DNA from: Marasmius tenuissimus
Lineage: Eukaryota > Basidiomycota > Agaricomycetes > Agaricales > Marasmiaceae
Reading direction: 5' to 3'
NCBI GenBank assembly: GCA_029532415.1
Contig: JAQOTA010000053.1
Coordinates: 2,790,001 to 2,854,000 of the forward strand
DNA length: 64,000 nucleotides
This document shows, piece by piece, positions 21,430 to 33,646 of the stretch. Each line of letters begins with the position of its first letter. The stretch's first letter is position 1. The position numbers were made by a program, and so were the translations under genes. Under the pieces are notes generated by a model. That model searched no databases. It was not told the DNA's origin and saw only the letters and a program-made list of their open reading frames with translations.

Positions 21430-23063
21430 CCAGAACTGAGGCTCAGACGTTGAAAGCTCTGTATAGATGAAATCAAATACGTGGACAGTCGGTCGAAGTG
21501 GCGGTAATACACTTCTCTTTACCTCTGAGCCCAAGTCCCACGGGGTGAACTTCTAGTACACGCTCTGTCACCTAACCATGTGATGTGACTGTGATAGCCC
21601 CGATTCTTTCAACTTCAACTTGCTCGCTGACAGTGACACAAGCCAGCTTTGAACATCTCCCACTTCCGATTCATGTTCGTTGATTTCTGCATCTTGTTAC
21701 ATGGATTTTTGGTACTCTTCAATATCGAAATGTGCGAGAATGTCGGCTTACTCGGTCGTCTTACCCTCAAGCACACTACGTCAAGCAGATGGCAATGGTC
21801 CTCAATGGTGCGTTCTCCTGTCACTTAGATTATGGCCAGCAAATTTCTCATGACTGTCTCTACCCGTTTCTCCGCAATTCTGTTTTTGGAAGCGACTTCG
21901 ACCTGACGCGTGGTAGTGGATCCTGGACATGGTGGATGACGATTTAGAATTTCCGAGTAGGACAGTTAGGGTGACTGTACATGGGCTAAAGTGAACTGAG
22001 GACATGGTGAGTGTCATCCGAGTCGGACAATCCTCTGCGGAAGAACTCTGATCAGTATCGGCATAATTTATCTAGCTCACAGGAGTTCTGGTTATGGAGG
22101 AATATCCTACTTCCCATCCGATGCTCCAAAACCGCTACTGTCCCAAGATTCATCTCCCCGATAATACAGACTAATAAACCCGCTAGTGAGAGTATGATTT
22201 CCAGCGAAAAAACCGTAAAAGTGTGGTTACGATAAGCGAACCTTGATGCAACATGTCCATTGGTATTTGCCCGGGCAGCGCGGCGATCTTGGCCCCGCCA
22301 TGGATGGTCGTCTGCGAGAGCAAGCCGCCATCCGCATACGGGGCTCTATCTGGTGGATAACCGGTGTTCGTCCAAGCCGCCAGCAGCTGCTTGGTGTCTC
22401 GGGCTGTTCGCTGGTCCGCGACATCATATGTTGACCTGATATCTCCGAAGTAGTACAAGGCGTTCGACTTCATCTTGTCCGACTGCATACGCCGACAGAA
22501 AGACTGTCGACACTTCAGGTGATGCTACCTGAACTTGCAGTGTCTATAGGACATCAATATGTTCGTCCATGTCACAAAAACATGAACAGAGTTCCGCGTG
22601 AGTCACGTCAGTCATTTTATTATCCTTGCATATTTACTCATGGCAGCAGTTGTTTTTTTTTTACTAGATTCAAAGGTCATGTTCTCAATCCAAGAAAAAA
22701 ACTGCGTAATTTAGCGAACAGGTCCAAGACTTGACAATGACATCGATCTAGACGCAAAAACATTCCAGGCGTATGCTAAAGGGATCCACACGCTAGTGAT
22801 TGAAATGTTTCAGGCTCAGACTCCAGTTGATATCCGCTGCCGAAGGTAAGCTAATTTGCACGCTATGTGTAATGTATGCTGATATTGAGGCACAGGTGCG
22901 ACTGACGGAGACATTCATCTGCTGCCGTTTACATATACGTTCTTTCAAGGCTGTTTCAGATCAGTCAATGAAGAAACCTGAGTCTATAACTAAAGCCTAC
23001 TCAAACCATTCGTTGTGCAGACATCCCACTTCTCTATCCGTTCCCCTGCAGAGCCCGTTCAAT
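21430..23063. other. Intergenic region with an unidentified minus-strand coding fragment
   Basis: Most of this stretch shows no gene. On the minus strand at 22183-22488 a 101-codon open frame (MQSDKMKSNALYYFGDIRS..., then NTGYPPDRAPYADGG and HGGAKIAALPGQIP) has protein-like composition. I do not recognise the family, and no partner exons were found, so it may be a gene fragment or relic. Confidence 0.3.
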
Positions 23064-25242
23064 ATGGTCTGGTATCAAATTTTCCAAGACGGACCTGAAT
23101 ACGAACGACGACGACAAAAAGGCTCGTTCGTCCCACCCAACATCTCCATTGCACACCTTCACGATGCTGTCCCAAAGCATCTCTTTGTGAGGTCGACCAC
23201 GAAGAGCCTCTTTTATGTCGTCCGACATCTCGCCGTTACCTACATATTTTACCTTCTCGCGACTAGGATCGATGTTATTGTCCTCTTTCTCCATCAACTA
23301 AAGGTCGTCTTCCCACAATCCTATATCTTATCAGGGATTGTAGCCTACTCGAAACCTTTGCTCTGGTTATCCTATTGGGGATGGCAAGGCTTTGCCTTTG
23401 CAGGAATATGGTGCCTCGGTAGGATGTCCAACTGATATTGCTGCGACGCGCTAAATGCTAACGATGATTGTCAGGCCACGACGTTTGTGCTATCTATCAC
23501 CTGCTTAATAGTTTGGACTAACCTCTGATAGGCTGGCCACGATTCATTATCCCCTTATCACATCGCCAACGCAGCAATAGGAATGATACTGCACTCGTTT
23601 GTCTTGACGCCGTTTTACTCGTGGCGCTCAACACACCGAACACACCATGTATGTCCGCCCGCCCGTGCGCTACTCGGTCGACCTAGAGCTGAACGTGCAC
23701 ACCCCAGAAATCTACGAACAGCATGGAACGCGACGAGACGTATATGCCTCTCACACGGAGAGACTTTCGACTCCCAGACGGGAAAGTGGCGGTTAAAATG
23801 GATTACACTTCCGTTCTAGAGGAAACGCCCGCGTTCACTCTATTCAAACTCTTTGTTCGGCAATTCTTGTGAGTGCAGATCATCACTTTCGCTAGCAAAG
23901 TTGGATTACCGACGAGCATAACACAGTGGCTTTCAACTCTACTTGTTGTGAGAAGCCTATTATATCCTTCTTTTCAATGGCGCGGCTTGTTTGACCAAAA
24001 ACCTAGTCATAATAGGAAAGGGAATCCCAAGTATCCTCCTTATACGAGCGTTAGTCTTTCGTTTGCTACAACCTTGCTCTTCATTTGACTTTCACTATAC
24101 TAATAGCATTACCTCCCTTCCTCGATGCTGTTCAAGCCAGCGGAGCGTGGGTGCCCCCCCTTGTTTTCTATTCATGTCGAAGATTTTACCGACTATGCTG
24201 TACAGGGAAATCTATCATCATCTCTAATGCTGGCATCGCGTGTATGTTGGCCTTGATCGGGGTGTATATTCGCCATAATGGATGGAATGCTGCAGTGAAG
24301 TTCTACCTTATGCCTTGGCTCGTGAGTCGCTTCTATGGATGTTGCCTCAACCTCACCAGGTTTTGAACATGACCAATAGTTTCAACATAACTGGTTCGTT
24401 CCGTATCCCTGTCGCAAGAACCTTCAGTTACAATCAATGATTCGATCACGTTGTACAGGATGGTCATGTTCACATACTTGCAACATAGTGACCCCACGAT
24501 CCCGTATTATCGGCGCGTACGTCTCCGTCCTTCCTCCTGTTCACCTATTCTGGCATAGCTACCCTAATATCGCGTTGCTTCATCTAGAATGAGTGGACTT
24601 TCGCGAGAGGTGCCCTAGCTACGGTGGATCGGCCACTTTTCGGATGGGTCGGAAGATTCTTCCTGCACAACGTACGCGAATTTCGCATTTGCCGTTTTAC
24701 TAGGAAATGGATTGAATTGACCTGGTCCCGAACACCTATTTCAGATCAGCACAGACCACTTGGCCCATCACTTCTTCTCCGGAATACCATTCTGTGAGTT
24801 CTTTTCGTGTTCAGACCCCACTTCTTCGTTGTTTTCCGAGATGTCAAGGACCTGCCATTTATCGCAACTCCTTATCATCGGACCCTTTTGCCAGCGAACT
24901 GGGTTCTGCGTCACAGAAGAGGGATGAGACTGACGATTGGCGTCATAACAGATAATCTTCCAGCAGTGACTGAAGCCATCAAGCCTGTGCTCGGGGACTA
25001 CTATAATTACGACTCGACGGTGATTATCAGGCATGTTTATTGATCAAAGCGTTCCGTGACTGATATGATTTTAGGGTGTTCTGTACGCACTTTGGAGATC
25101 ATTTACGCAGTGCGTGTTCGTCGAAGACGAGGGAGATGTCTTGTTCTTCAAGAACCGATACGGAGAGGCAGCTCTAAGCTTGGAGGAGCAGGAAGCTGTG
25201 GATCCTACAGCTGATACCAACACTCACGGTATTCGAGAGTGA
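23064..25242 (+). CDS. FAD2-type fatty acid desaturase, copy 3
   Basis: Exon 1 (23064-23418) reads MVWYQIFQDGPEYERR... then IAHLHDAVPKHLF, as in the other two desaturases. The first histidine box is HDAGH. It is assembled from an 8-base microexon (23475-23482) and the exon starting at 23532 (AGHDSLSPYHIANAAIG). Then come RSTHRTHH (box two), SMERDETYMPLTRRDF, LEETPAFTLFKLFVRQF, ERKSIIISNAG, TYLQHSDPTIPYYR, TVDRPLFGWVGRFFLHN and STDHLAHHFFSGIPF (box three), ending with FVEDEGDVLFFKNRYG. At least ten introns are needed, more than in copy 2, and all joins keep frame. The intron inside box one sits at the same place as in copy 1. Asp and Ala replace the usual Glu and Cys in box one; iron-ligand histidines are kept. 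Confidence 0.8.
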
Positions 25243-26897
25243 GCCTAAGGAAGCCCTGATCCTTCTTGTTCCGCCCGTCGTATAAATGTTTGAATGGAGG
25301 TTGTCGCATCTAGATCCCTTGACCTGACTGATGTTTTGCTCTGCTGCCTGCCGTAAGCCGTTGGAGAAGTCGTTCAGGCTGCTGTGTGGCCTTGTGAACA
25401 GTTTAGCAGTTGAGAAGGCAACGGCAATTAGCGGGGTGGAGATGGGAAACCCGTGCACCTGTATGGAAGAACATTCTTGTGCGGATAAGTCGGATACCGG
25501 TTGGAATGTTACGGGTGTGGGATTTTGATTACTGGCTCGACCAGGTAATCCGAAACTCGAGGCGGCATTCATTTAACAGTGATATGAAGTCCTCGATGAC
25601 TTCTTGGGATGATTTGCGCCAACCGATGTAGAGTGTCGACACTAGAAGAAGGCGTGCCTACGGAAAGAGCAACTGGAAGTAGTCGTATCGGGTCATCGGT
25701 AGAGCTAATTGGGCACACGAGTTTTCGCGAAGTTTCACCAGATTCTAGGAAAGCCAGGGCATTCAGTGGGAGGAAATATTCGACAGACCTGGCACCCTAC
25801 CTTTCTTTCACAGACTAGGCTGTGTGTGAGAAGTCGATGCCGATATCTTGAACTGTTTAGAGATGAATCGAAAGCGCGAAAAGAAGCGGGAGTTTTGACG
25901 AAACGACTTTATGAAACGACTGTTGATGTGATATTCACAGAGCCACGCCCCAGTTCGACAAATGCGTATTCATGTCCAAGCGGCGTAATCGAGGCACTGG
26001 TGATGGAGTATATGCGTGTTCCATGAGCAGCTGGGAATACAGCCGCAAAGGAATCGGTCAGACAGCTACACAACTATCGATGAAGATCCCAAGACGGCCG
26101 CCAAACCATGTCATTGCGAACTTGAACAAGAGGTCCATTCATAGATATGCTGGTTCCGATCGGCGCGTTTGGAGCGCATCAGAGCGCATCCGAGAGTTAT
26201 CCGATATAGTCGCTACCGGTTGACGACCAAACAGTACTTTGGAAGCAGACGGGACAACAGACAGTTGGCCAGACAGGTAGGAAGGAACTGTGTAGCGACT
26301 TGGAGAAGGACTGGAGACTGGTGGGTAGTACGGATCAAAGTGAGGCCGGTATTGCGCCGGAAATTACCAAATATGGCAATATTCCAGGCCCACTCAGTGC
26401 CAAGGGAATTTCCGGCAAATTCCCTTCTTGCCCTCCACCACCACCACCATGTTCGCACAAATCTTTCCTTCTCGCGGCCCTGCGGACTCACGAGGATCGA
26501 CATTTTGCATATGTTCAACCCTTCATGCCTTAGGGAGATCGTCTCTGTCATGATACAGACTCGTTGTTTGTATGCCAACTCCGCCGTTGTATGAGCTGGT
26601 ATCTAGTAACGATCCGCAGGGTGAACCCCGTGTCCCCGTGTCTGTGTCAATTATGTAGCATGTGTGCAGGCTGTCCTCTGTGATATATCGGGCGCAATGC
26701 TTCGCGGAATATATGGACTTCGAGAATCCCCATAATTCCCAGCTAAAAGGGGTGAGCACACGTGAGAGACCTTGTTTTTGCTGGGATTTCGGATTCTCAC
26801 CCAAAGTCTGTTTAGGAACAGATCACCCTTCTATATAAACTCCCATGATGCATTGACTGTAGTCAAGCTCGTCTGTCTCAAAAGCTTCTCCTTTACT
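25243..26897. other. Intergenic region with a perfect short hairpin
   Basis: About 1.65 kb without a recognised gene. At 26402-26426 there is a perfect 10-base inverted repeat (AAGGGAATTT / AAATTCCCTT) around a 5-base loop. A short CCA run (CCACCACCACCACC) follows at about 26433. Nothing else stands out. Confidence 0.5.
26402..26426. repeat. Perfect 10-bp inverted repeat
   Basis: Arms 26402-26411 and 26417-26426 are exact reverse complements separated by CCGGC. It lies ~470 bases upstream of the thioesterase start. It could be a palindromic regulator site or chance. Confidence 0.5.
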
Positions 26898-27949
26898 ATG
26901 GCTGCTCGGTCAATCGCGTCTACCTCTGCTTTCTCTCACTATCATCCGGCTTGAGCTCTAGGGCTCGCCAGGATGCCTCTGTTCGGCCCCCCGTTCGGCC
27001 AACAGCTAAATCTTGGGTAGATCCAACATCGTTACCTGACTCTGGCGATATTTCTACTATACACGGCAATGCACCAGACTACGTCAAGCAGCTCAATAAC
27101 AATACCTACTTCTCCTACGGTGTTGGTGACGAGCACTGCTTCGGTTACCAGGTTGGAAAGGACGTCAAGTTCGTGGATATCAACATCGACAGAAAGCTGG
27201 AACGACAAGGACGGATGGAAGCTACAACGGTCGCAGAAGTTACGGTCAATAAGCGTATGTGTCTGTCTCGCCCTTCACCCCATTTACTGCTCGTTTCCGT
27301 GCTCTCCCGTCAACCTCTAACTCACCGCTCGCTCACTAGATATGCTGAACGGCGCGGGAATGCTCCATGGTGGTTGCATAACGTATCTCATCGACAAGTA
27401 AGCAGCACAGAGTTTATCCGTCCCGACCCCTGGTCTCATTGCATCATCGTCTGTTCTGGATCTTTTCTCTCCTTTCAGTTGTTGTAGCACTCCTCTTGTC
27501 GTTCTCGGGCTGGTTCAGAACACAAACGGTGTCGGAGTTACACAATCTATGAATGTTCAGTTTCACGCACCGGCCTCTACGTGAGTTTCCCCTCTGATCC
27601 CATCTTACCCGACTCAAGTTACTCAATCGTCCTCCACTGTTCCATGTGCTTCTCTCCAAAAGAGGAACGCGGTTAAGTATCATCAGTACTTCCGTTTCAA
27701 TGGGAGGTCGTGTCATGACATCTAGATGCGAGGTGAGCCATTTCTGATTCCTCTTATTTGAGTCCCTTGATACTGATGGTCGATCCTTCTCATCAGATTT
27801 ATGACAAGAAGTCAGGCCGAGTTATCGCAAGCGCATCTTTGAACAAGATGCAGCCCAATACCCCAAGCTTTGAGGAAAACCCCGCGACGCGTATGGTGAT
27901 CTTCGTCCAACCGATTACAATTCAGTGGGACGGAAAATCTCATGCTTGA
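26898..27949 (+). CDS. Hotdog-fold acyl-CoA thioesterase (PaaI/ACOT13-like)
   Basis: Exons read ...YFSYGVGDEHCFGYQVGKDVKF, EGRMEAT-like RQGRMEATTVAEVTVNKHM, LNGAGMLHGGCITYLIDN, CCSTPLVVLGL, GVGVTQSMNVQFHAPASTGTRLSI, GRVMTSRCEIYDKKSGRVIASASLNK. The segment GxxHGGxxxxLID is the core helix motif of the 4HBT/PaaI thioesterase family, which hydrolyses acyl-CoA or aryl-CoA thioesters. The stop is at 27947-27949. The start is the least sure part: ATG at 26898 followed by a 53-base intron (26909-26961) restores the reading frame that otherwise has no ATG, giving an N-terminus MAARARQDAS. It lies 1.65 kb downstream of desaturase copy 3 on the same strand, which makes a lipid role plausible but unproven. 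Confidence 0.8.
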
Positions 27950-30281
27950 GAAAAAAACTTGGCTACCGCCAACCGACTATTTATCCTTGTATCTCTCCTT
28001 TGATTTATCGAATAATGTATTGCTCACGAACACTTGCTGCTTATTTTACTGACTGTATAGATGTAATCATAGAATACTTGTTCCAAGATGTATGTACATA
28101 CTAGTTTTCAAACGATACCCAAATAAAGTACCTTGTCATCCTGCCTGTTCCCGACAAACCCCAAAAACGAACACGATATCTCCGATTGTCCCGAGAGAAG
28201 TATTGCGGATGCGGTGCATATCTTGAACAGAGATATGTTTTGAATGTTACTTGAGACCCAAAGTCGTCATCTGTGTCGTTCTCGTCCCCACACCGCGTGT
28301 GGTTCTGAACGACAAAATTGGATGCTATCAAGTGATAGACAGACGATATTGAAAATATTCCACGCCACCAGGGGCGACCTCGTACCGACGGACCGTGTGT
28401 TATATAAATCGTTCAGTAACTGACTCCTTGACGAGGGGCACATACGAAATATCAGAAACATGTCGCGAGGGTGTGGTCTGCTGTCATCGAGTGTGGATCT
28501 TGTTACCGCATCCCGCAACTGCAACGGGAGGCCGGAGGTGGAAAGACGTGTTCCGGGGCTATACAGTTGAAGCCTGCCGTATGACCACCTACATAGTTTC
28601 TGTCAGAGACCATGCTCAAAAGATTGAATGCATGTATGAATGGAGGGAGGGGCGGTACAGTCTGATTTTCGCGATATCAGAGAGGCACCTGGGCGGTGGA
28701 TCAAATGCCTCTTATAGCCCGGCAGGCTCAAATTGCCTACTCTCCGGAGTCATTGTACGGGAATCTAGAGCCCATGAAGCGGAGAGGGAAGCAGTTGTAC
28801 ATCCCGTTGATGGATGGAACTCATGCCTTTACCTCCTGCTGCTCGGGACATGTCATAGCTGTGACTCCCGACAGACCACGACCTCGACTTTCGACGGGAC
28901 GTCTTGAGTGGGCCACAAGGCTCCAGTAAGTGAAACATGAATAGATAAAACACGCAGTGCTTGTGAGGCGAGAATGCAGATGCCGACATCTGATAAAACC
29001 TTTCGACCCCGAGACCAGGACCTCTGTCAGATTGAGGAACCCGACCCTGCGGGAGAGGGACGTCGCTGAGACTTGGTCGTGTCGGTGGCCGTACAGAAAG
29101 ATGATGAGTATTTCACCCACTCGGCAACACACACAGACTCGATTGTAAGCACCCGTAGATGACCTGTTCGCCGACCCATTCCCCACAATGTCGGCTTCCA
29201 ATCTCGGACGTCTCCGTTCCCAACATCAACTGAGGCCTGAAGTGAGGTTGTATTTCAAGGATTTAAAACATCGAGATTGTTGAGGTTATCGTTCGAGGCT
29301 TTACATTTGATAAATGGAAGAAGTGAATGTTTCAATCAGAAGAGATGTCGGCATACCAAAACGTTGCTGTCGTGAACCTACAACTTGGGGAGGCTCTCGT
29401 ATTGCCCTCAACCCTCTATTGATACTGAGCATCGATTCGTGGAGAGAAACCGGAGAATACGAGTAGCATACGCCAGAGGAATAACCACACATTGCCCCAA
29501 TCGCGGTCGTGCTGGGACACCCGAATGGACCATGGTAGGACACCGGACAAGAGTAACAGATGCCTGAAAGCCGAGAATAGGCGCCCGCTGGTGGAACGAG
29601 TGTCAAGACTAAGCTGAGTCGGCCATAACATCCACTCCGAGCTTCGCATCGTCCTTTCGATATGACGACAGTGAGTTACCAATGCCCAATGACAGAAAAG
29701 ATATAACCCCCAGAATCTGAGTTCCCAGAGGGCTTGGCGCGCACCCTTGATTTTGGAAAATCAGCGACTAAGGACAAAATTCGGGCTAGTCTCGCTGGCT
29801 ACGTACAAGCAAGGGGTGCAAGAGAGTCGCCTCCGCACGTATCTCGTAGATCCAATACAAAGATACTCCAAGTCAGGTCCCGGCTTGATACAGGAGCGTA
29901 ATGCCTGGTGTTAAAGGGGAGAGCGTATTTCCGGCGGTGGAGATCAGTTGAAGTTGCTCATTGACCCGTGTGACAACCAAGGGAGAGGAATATCTCCCGA
30001 ACTTCTGCAATTAGAAGATCTGGCGGTTAAACTCGTAGGTCAGTGGGTAGGTTCTGCCACTAGCTACTTATGGATGTCACCATAAGTCATGATTCAACAA
30101 TTGATTCAACGATGAGGCAATTGTACTGACATTGGATTGCAAATCCTGCCGGACAGAGCAGTAGTCTTGGAGGATAAACCATTCTTGGTGCGTACTGCGG
30201 CGGGACCATCTCACTTGTGAAGACTTAGTCCTTCCGCTTTATGATGGTCGCGCCGGTGGAGATAGCCTGCCGTGTCACCAA
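27950..30281. other. Large intergenic region without recognised genes
   Basis: About 2.3 kb. Several overlapping short frames occur on both strands (for example around 28395-28907 and 28821-29201), but none has family motifs, consistent splice sites or a conserved look. It may contain decayed sequence. No repeat units were noticed. Confidence 0.4.
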
Positions 30282-32480
30282 TCAAGACATCGGTGGCCTG
30301 TACGAATGGTCTGGATAGCCATAGAACGGTGGTCCGGGATATGCGGGATAGGCAAAACCGGGATAGTATGCCGCCCGATTGTGGATGGGCTGGGGCTCAG
30401 GCGGAGGCCATAACCTGGTTCTACCAGTTCCACTCCCACCATCCCGACTCTCTCCAAGAGCTGCACTTGCCGCGCTCGCATCGTTCGTGGCCATACTCCC
30501 GCCTGTGCGACTAGTCCTCCCGCTCCTGCTCATAGACCTGGAATGCGTCTCCGTCGTGGCACCCGAACGAATCGTCGACGAAACATATCCATCATGTCCT
30601 GTATGAAGAGCGCTGCCATACATACCCAATGCAGGTGGCTGGCTTGACACATAGCCTGAATAGGGATGGTTGGACGATAAGTACGGTGGTATACGTGATT
30701 GAGTGGGGTCATTGCGAAGCCCTGTGGAAGACGCGAGCATGACGGGCACATCGGATGGAAAACGTGACGGTGGGACACCCTCAGGACCATACATGCCTGG
30801 ACGTCGCGGGGACCTGACTCTGTCAGGCGGGGAACTGGATCGTGGAAAATGAGATTGTCTCGTTGCCAGAGGGACGTAGGGGTTTTCCGAGGTGGCGTTA
30901 GGAGAATTAAAGAACGAGTCTTCCCGAGGCCTTCGAAGAGGCCCGGCCGATGGTGATGAAAATGCTGGCATGAACGGAGAAGGAGTACTCAATCCAGAAA
31001 CGCCGTCAGCTTCGAATTCGTTGGCCCAGCAATTGGTGCATCGACATCGACTTGTGAGTCAGACCCTTCTTCTGTTTCTTCATCATCGGAACTGGACTCA
31101 TAATCGCTACCACCATCTGCATCGCGATGATCGATACCGACCCATGAAGTGCGTAAAGCACTACTCGAATAAGACCTGCCACTAGCTTCGCTCTGGTTCT
31201 CTGCCGTATGGTCGACACTGCTCTGACGTCCATGACGAGAAGAACGTCTGCCAGGGATCAGATTCGTCAGCCACCGGGGTGTTTGTCCGACATGGCTCCT
31301 TGGATTTGGTGCCACCAAGATAGGCTCCCTCTGTCTTCTCAGTCCCGAACGGCGACCAGGAGTGTGAGGCTCCACGTCCACCCGGGGGTTGCTGCTTGGC
31401 GTAGATGGCCTGGGTCGGGAGAATGGGGAGAATGAGCGAAGAAATGGACTGCTTCTACCAATACCCGGGGTTGGCGCACGACGTTGTACTGGCTCAATAG
31501 GTAAGATTGGGGGAGGCTGATTCGGCTCGACAGTTCTCGGGGACGCAAAAACCGTCTCGCCCTGGATATTACCAGTGCCATAGGACGGCGTTCGTGTGTC
31601 TGACGCAACTGCAGTAACCGGAGAGGGTGTGCGATCTTTCAACCGCAGAGGAGAGGGTAGGCCTCCCGTCCTGTTTACACTGTTCCATCTGCCATCGGGA
31701 GAGAGCTGGGGAGATGGAGGAGACATGGGCAGAAGCGCGCCATTCGCGTGGGGTGGGGTTGAAGTGACGAGCTCTGAATCCGGTGGCGAAGCCATCATCG
31801 CACGATTTGGGGAGTAGAAACCCCGGGCGCGTCTCGGAAACAACGGAGTCTGGGCCCTCTTCCGACGACAATGGTGTGGCGTCATACTGTGCTGGAACAA
31901 TGGCAGGCCATTGCTGCCCGTGTTCATTGACGTAGGGAGGACTGACGAGCACAGACGATGCAGCTGCAGAGCGTCGATCAATGTTTCGCGGCGACTCCCC
32001 AGCCGTCAAATCTACTTCTGGAGAATGTCCAGTGATATGGTGGAGCCGAGGATTCTTCTCCCACAACACCAGAGGACGACGGAGAGAGCGCGTCTGCGTC
32101 ACTGTATTCCTAGAATCATACTCGACAGTGACCGGCCCTGGAGCTACCCATGGGAGATTATTGAAATCACGAATCAAACCCCGAGCTTTCGACATGTAGG
32201 ACTTGAATCCAGTGCTACGGGGAACGGGGGACTCCATTCGTTGGTAGTCAGGTCCGGGTTGTGGCTCGACGAATTCTGGACTGTTGACTGTACTGTTTCC
32301 GGGCGCCACAGGCCCATTGCTATGGACTCGACTGCTTCCGGACGAAGGCGTACGGAAGGAAGTGTGATTATGGTTAATGGAATGATTACTCCTTCCCGCA
32401 TTTTGACGCTCGTCTCGATGACGTCCCGCCCTCAGACTCTCATCCCGTGCACGAGTAAACGGCTGTGGCCCCGCATCCAT
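30282..32480 (-). CDS. Long disordered protein, reading frame broken twice
   Basis: Three overlapping minus-strand frames together encode a Ser/Pro/Arg-rich, largely disordered protein. Frame A (from the ATG at 32480, MDAGPQPFTRARDES) carries the only ordered-looking core, GLIRDFNNLPWVAPGPVTVEYDS (about 32130-32195). Frame B (to 30989) is rich in SP and TP sites and ends in an acidic stretch. Frame C (to 30282) ends in a Tyr/Pro-rich tail (YYPGFAYPAYPGPPFYGYP). A to B changes near 31810-31860 and B to C near 31005-31035, and I found no GT...AG intron that bridges either. Either the sequence has single-base errors or the gene is damaged. The core and overall style match the intact protein at 59407-61479. 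Function unknown. Confidence 0.55.
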
Positions 32481-32501
32481 CGTTGACAATGCACTACGCA
32501 C

Positions 32502-33646
32502 GGGCCACTGGCATTAACCGCTGTTGAAAACAGGCTCATCAGTCGAGAAGAGTGATTTCGGAGCTCTTCCATCATACCTGCTGCGCCCTTTCAATCAGTT
32601 GACTAGGATCCCGAGATTTCCCAGCGAGTTCAGTAGCTCCTGACTCTTGCGAGGGATTTGGAGAATAAGCCGTCGTTGTATGCGTACTGTGGATGTGGAG
32701 AGAGGAATGTTCTTATGACGTCTCGGCCCAAAAACTGATTTAAGGATGGGGGGAGGAAAGGAAATGATTTGTGTGGCGTAGTTTGAGCTGTCCCATTTAT
32801 CTACCTCGTGTTACACATGCGAAAACACGCGGTCCGCACAGGCCGTCCCCCTTGTTTGAAGGCTCTCAACGCTGCTCATGAATTGAGTGAACAGCATATA
32901 GTCGTTTTGGTCAAGATGAGTCGGTGGAATTCCTTCAGTGACATCAACGGACCTTGATGAGCTTCGAAACAGGACAGAATGCTTTCTTCGACGCACCGAA
33001 GGCTCCCTATGATCCCAACCGTTCAGCAACTACTGACGCACGTTAATGCAACGTGTAGAACGTGGATTCTGAATGTTGTTTTAGTAGCTTGCTCGTGTTC
33101 CCGTGTCTAGGTCTGAAATTCAGCATCTAGAACTTTAATGGGTCCGTAGGCGAAAATAGGCTCGTGTGTGATGCTGGGTGATAGGTGGTACTGCTCCGTC
33201 ATCTCGGAATCTTTGGGTATTGGGAAACTGAAGCGGTAGATCGATCCGCCGGTTGAACAAGGTGCACGAAGGTTCCTAAAGATTGCCTGAAATAGCAGAA
33301 AGACCTTGTCAGAGAAACATTAAACTGAAATACAAGGACACGCACCAATTGCCTCCTCTCGGAACGAACCATACACTCTGTCCCTCCTACCGCGCAAATC
33401 AACGCGACAATCGCCTCAACCAGTATCGAAAGGTGCAGACACGTCATGATGTAGAGGAAAGAAGCTGGGGATTCACAATTCCAAGAAACATGATGAAGTT
33501 CAAGTGCAAGTTGAAACGGCCACTCGGAGCGCATTCGGGGTTGGTTGTCGGCTATCAGAATCATTGTGCTGATGTTACAGTATGGTTACATTCATAGCAC
33601 GTAAAATACAATCGTTGTTCTTATCCATGAAAGCGATCGAACCTCG
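32502..33646. other. Intergenic region
   Basis: About 1.1 kb upstream of the disordered-protein gene and downstream of the bli-3-like gene. Only short frames without family resemblance are present. Confidence 0.45.

Noticed and set aside
26213..26578. 121-codon minus-strand frame with a Trp run
   Set aside because: The Trp run comes from a CCA repeat read on the other strand, and no protein family resemblance is seen.
28395..28907. 170-codon plus-strand open frame
   Set aside because: No motifs, no splice partners and a competing frame on the other strand; treated as chance.
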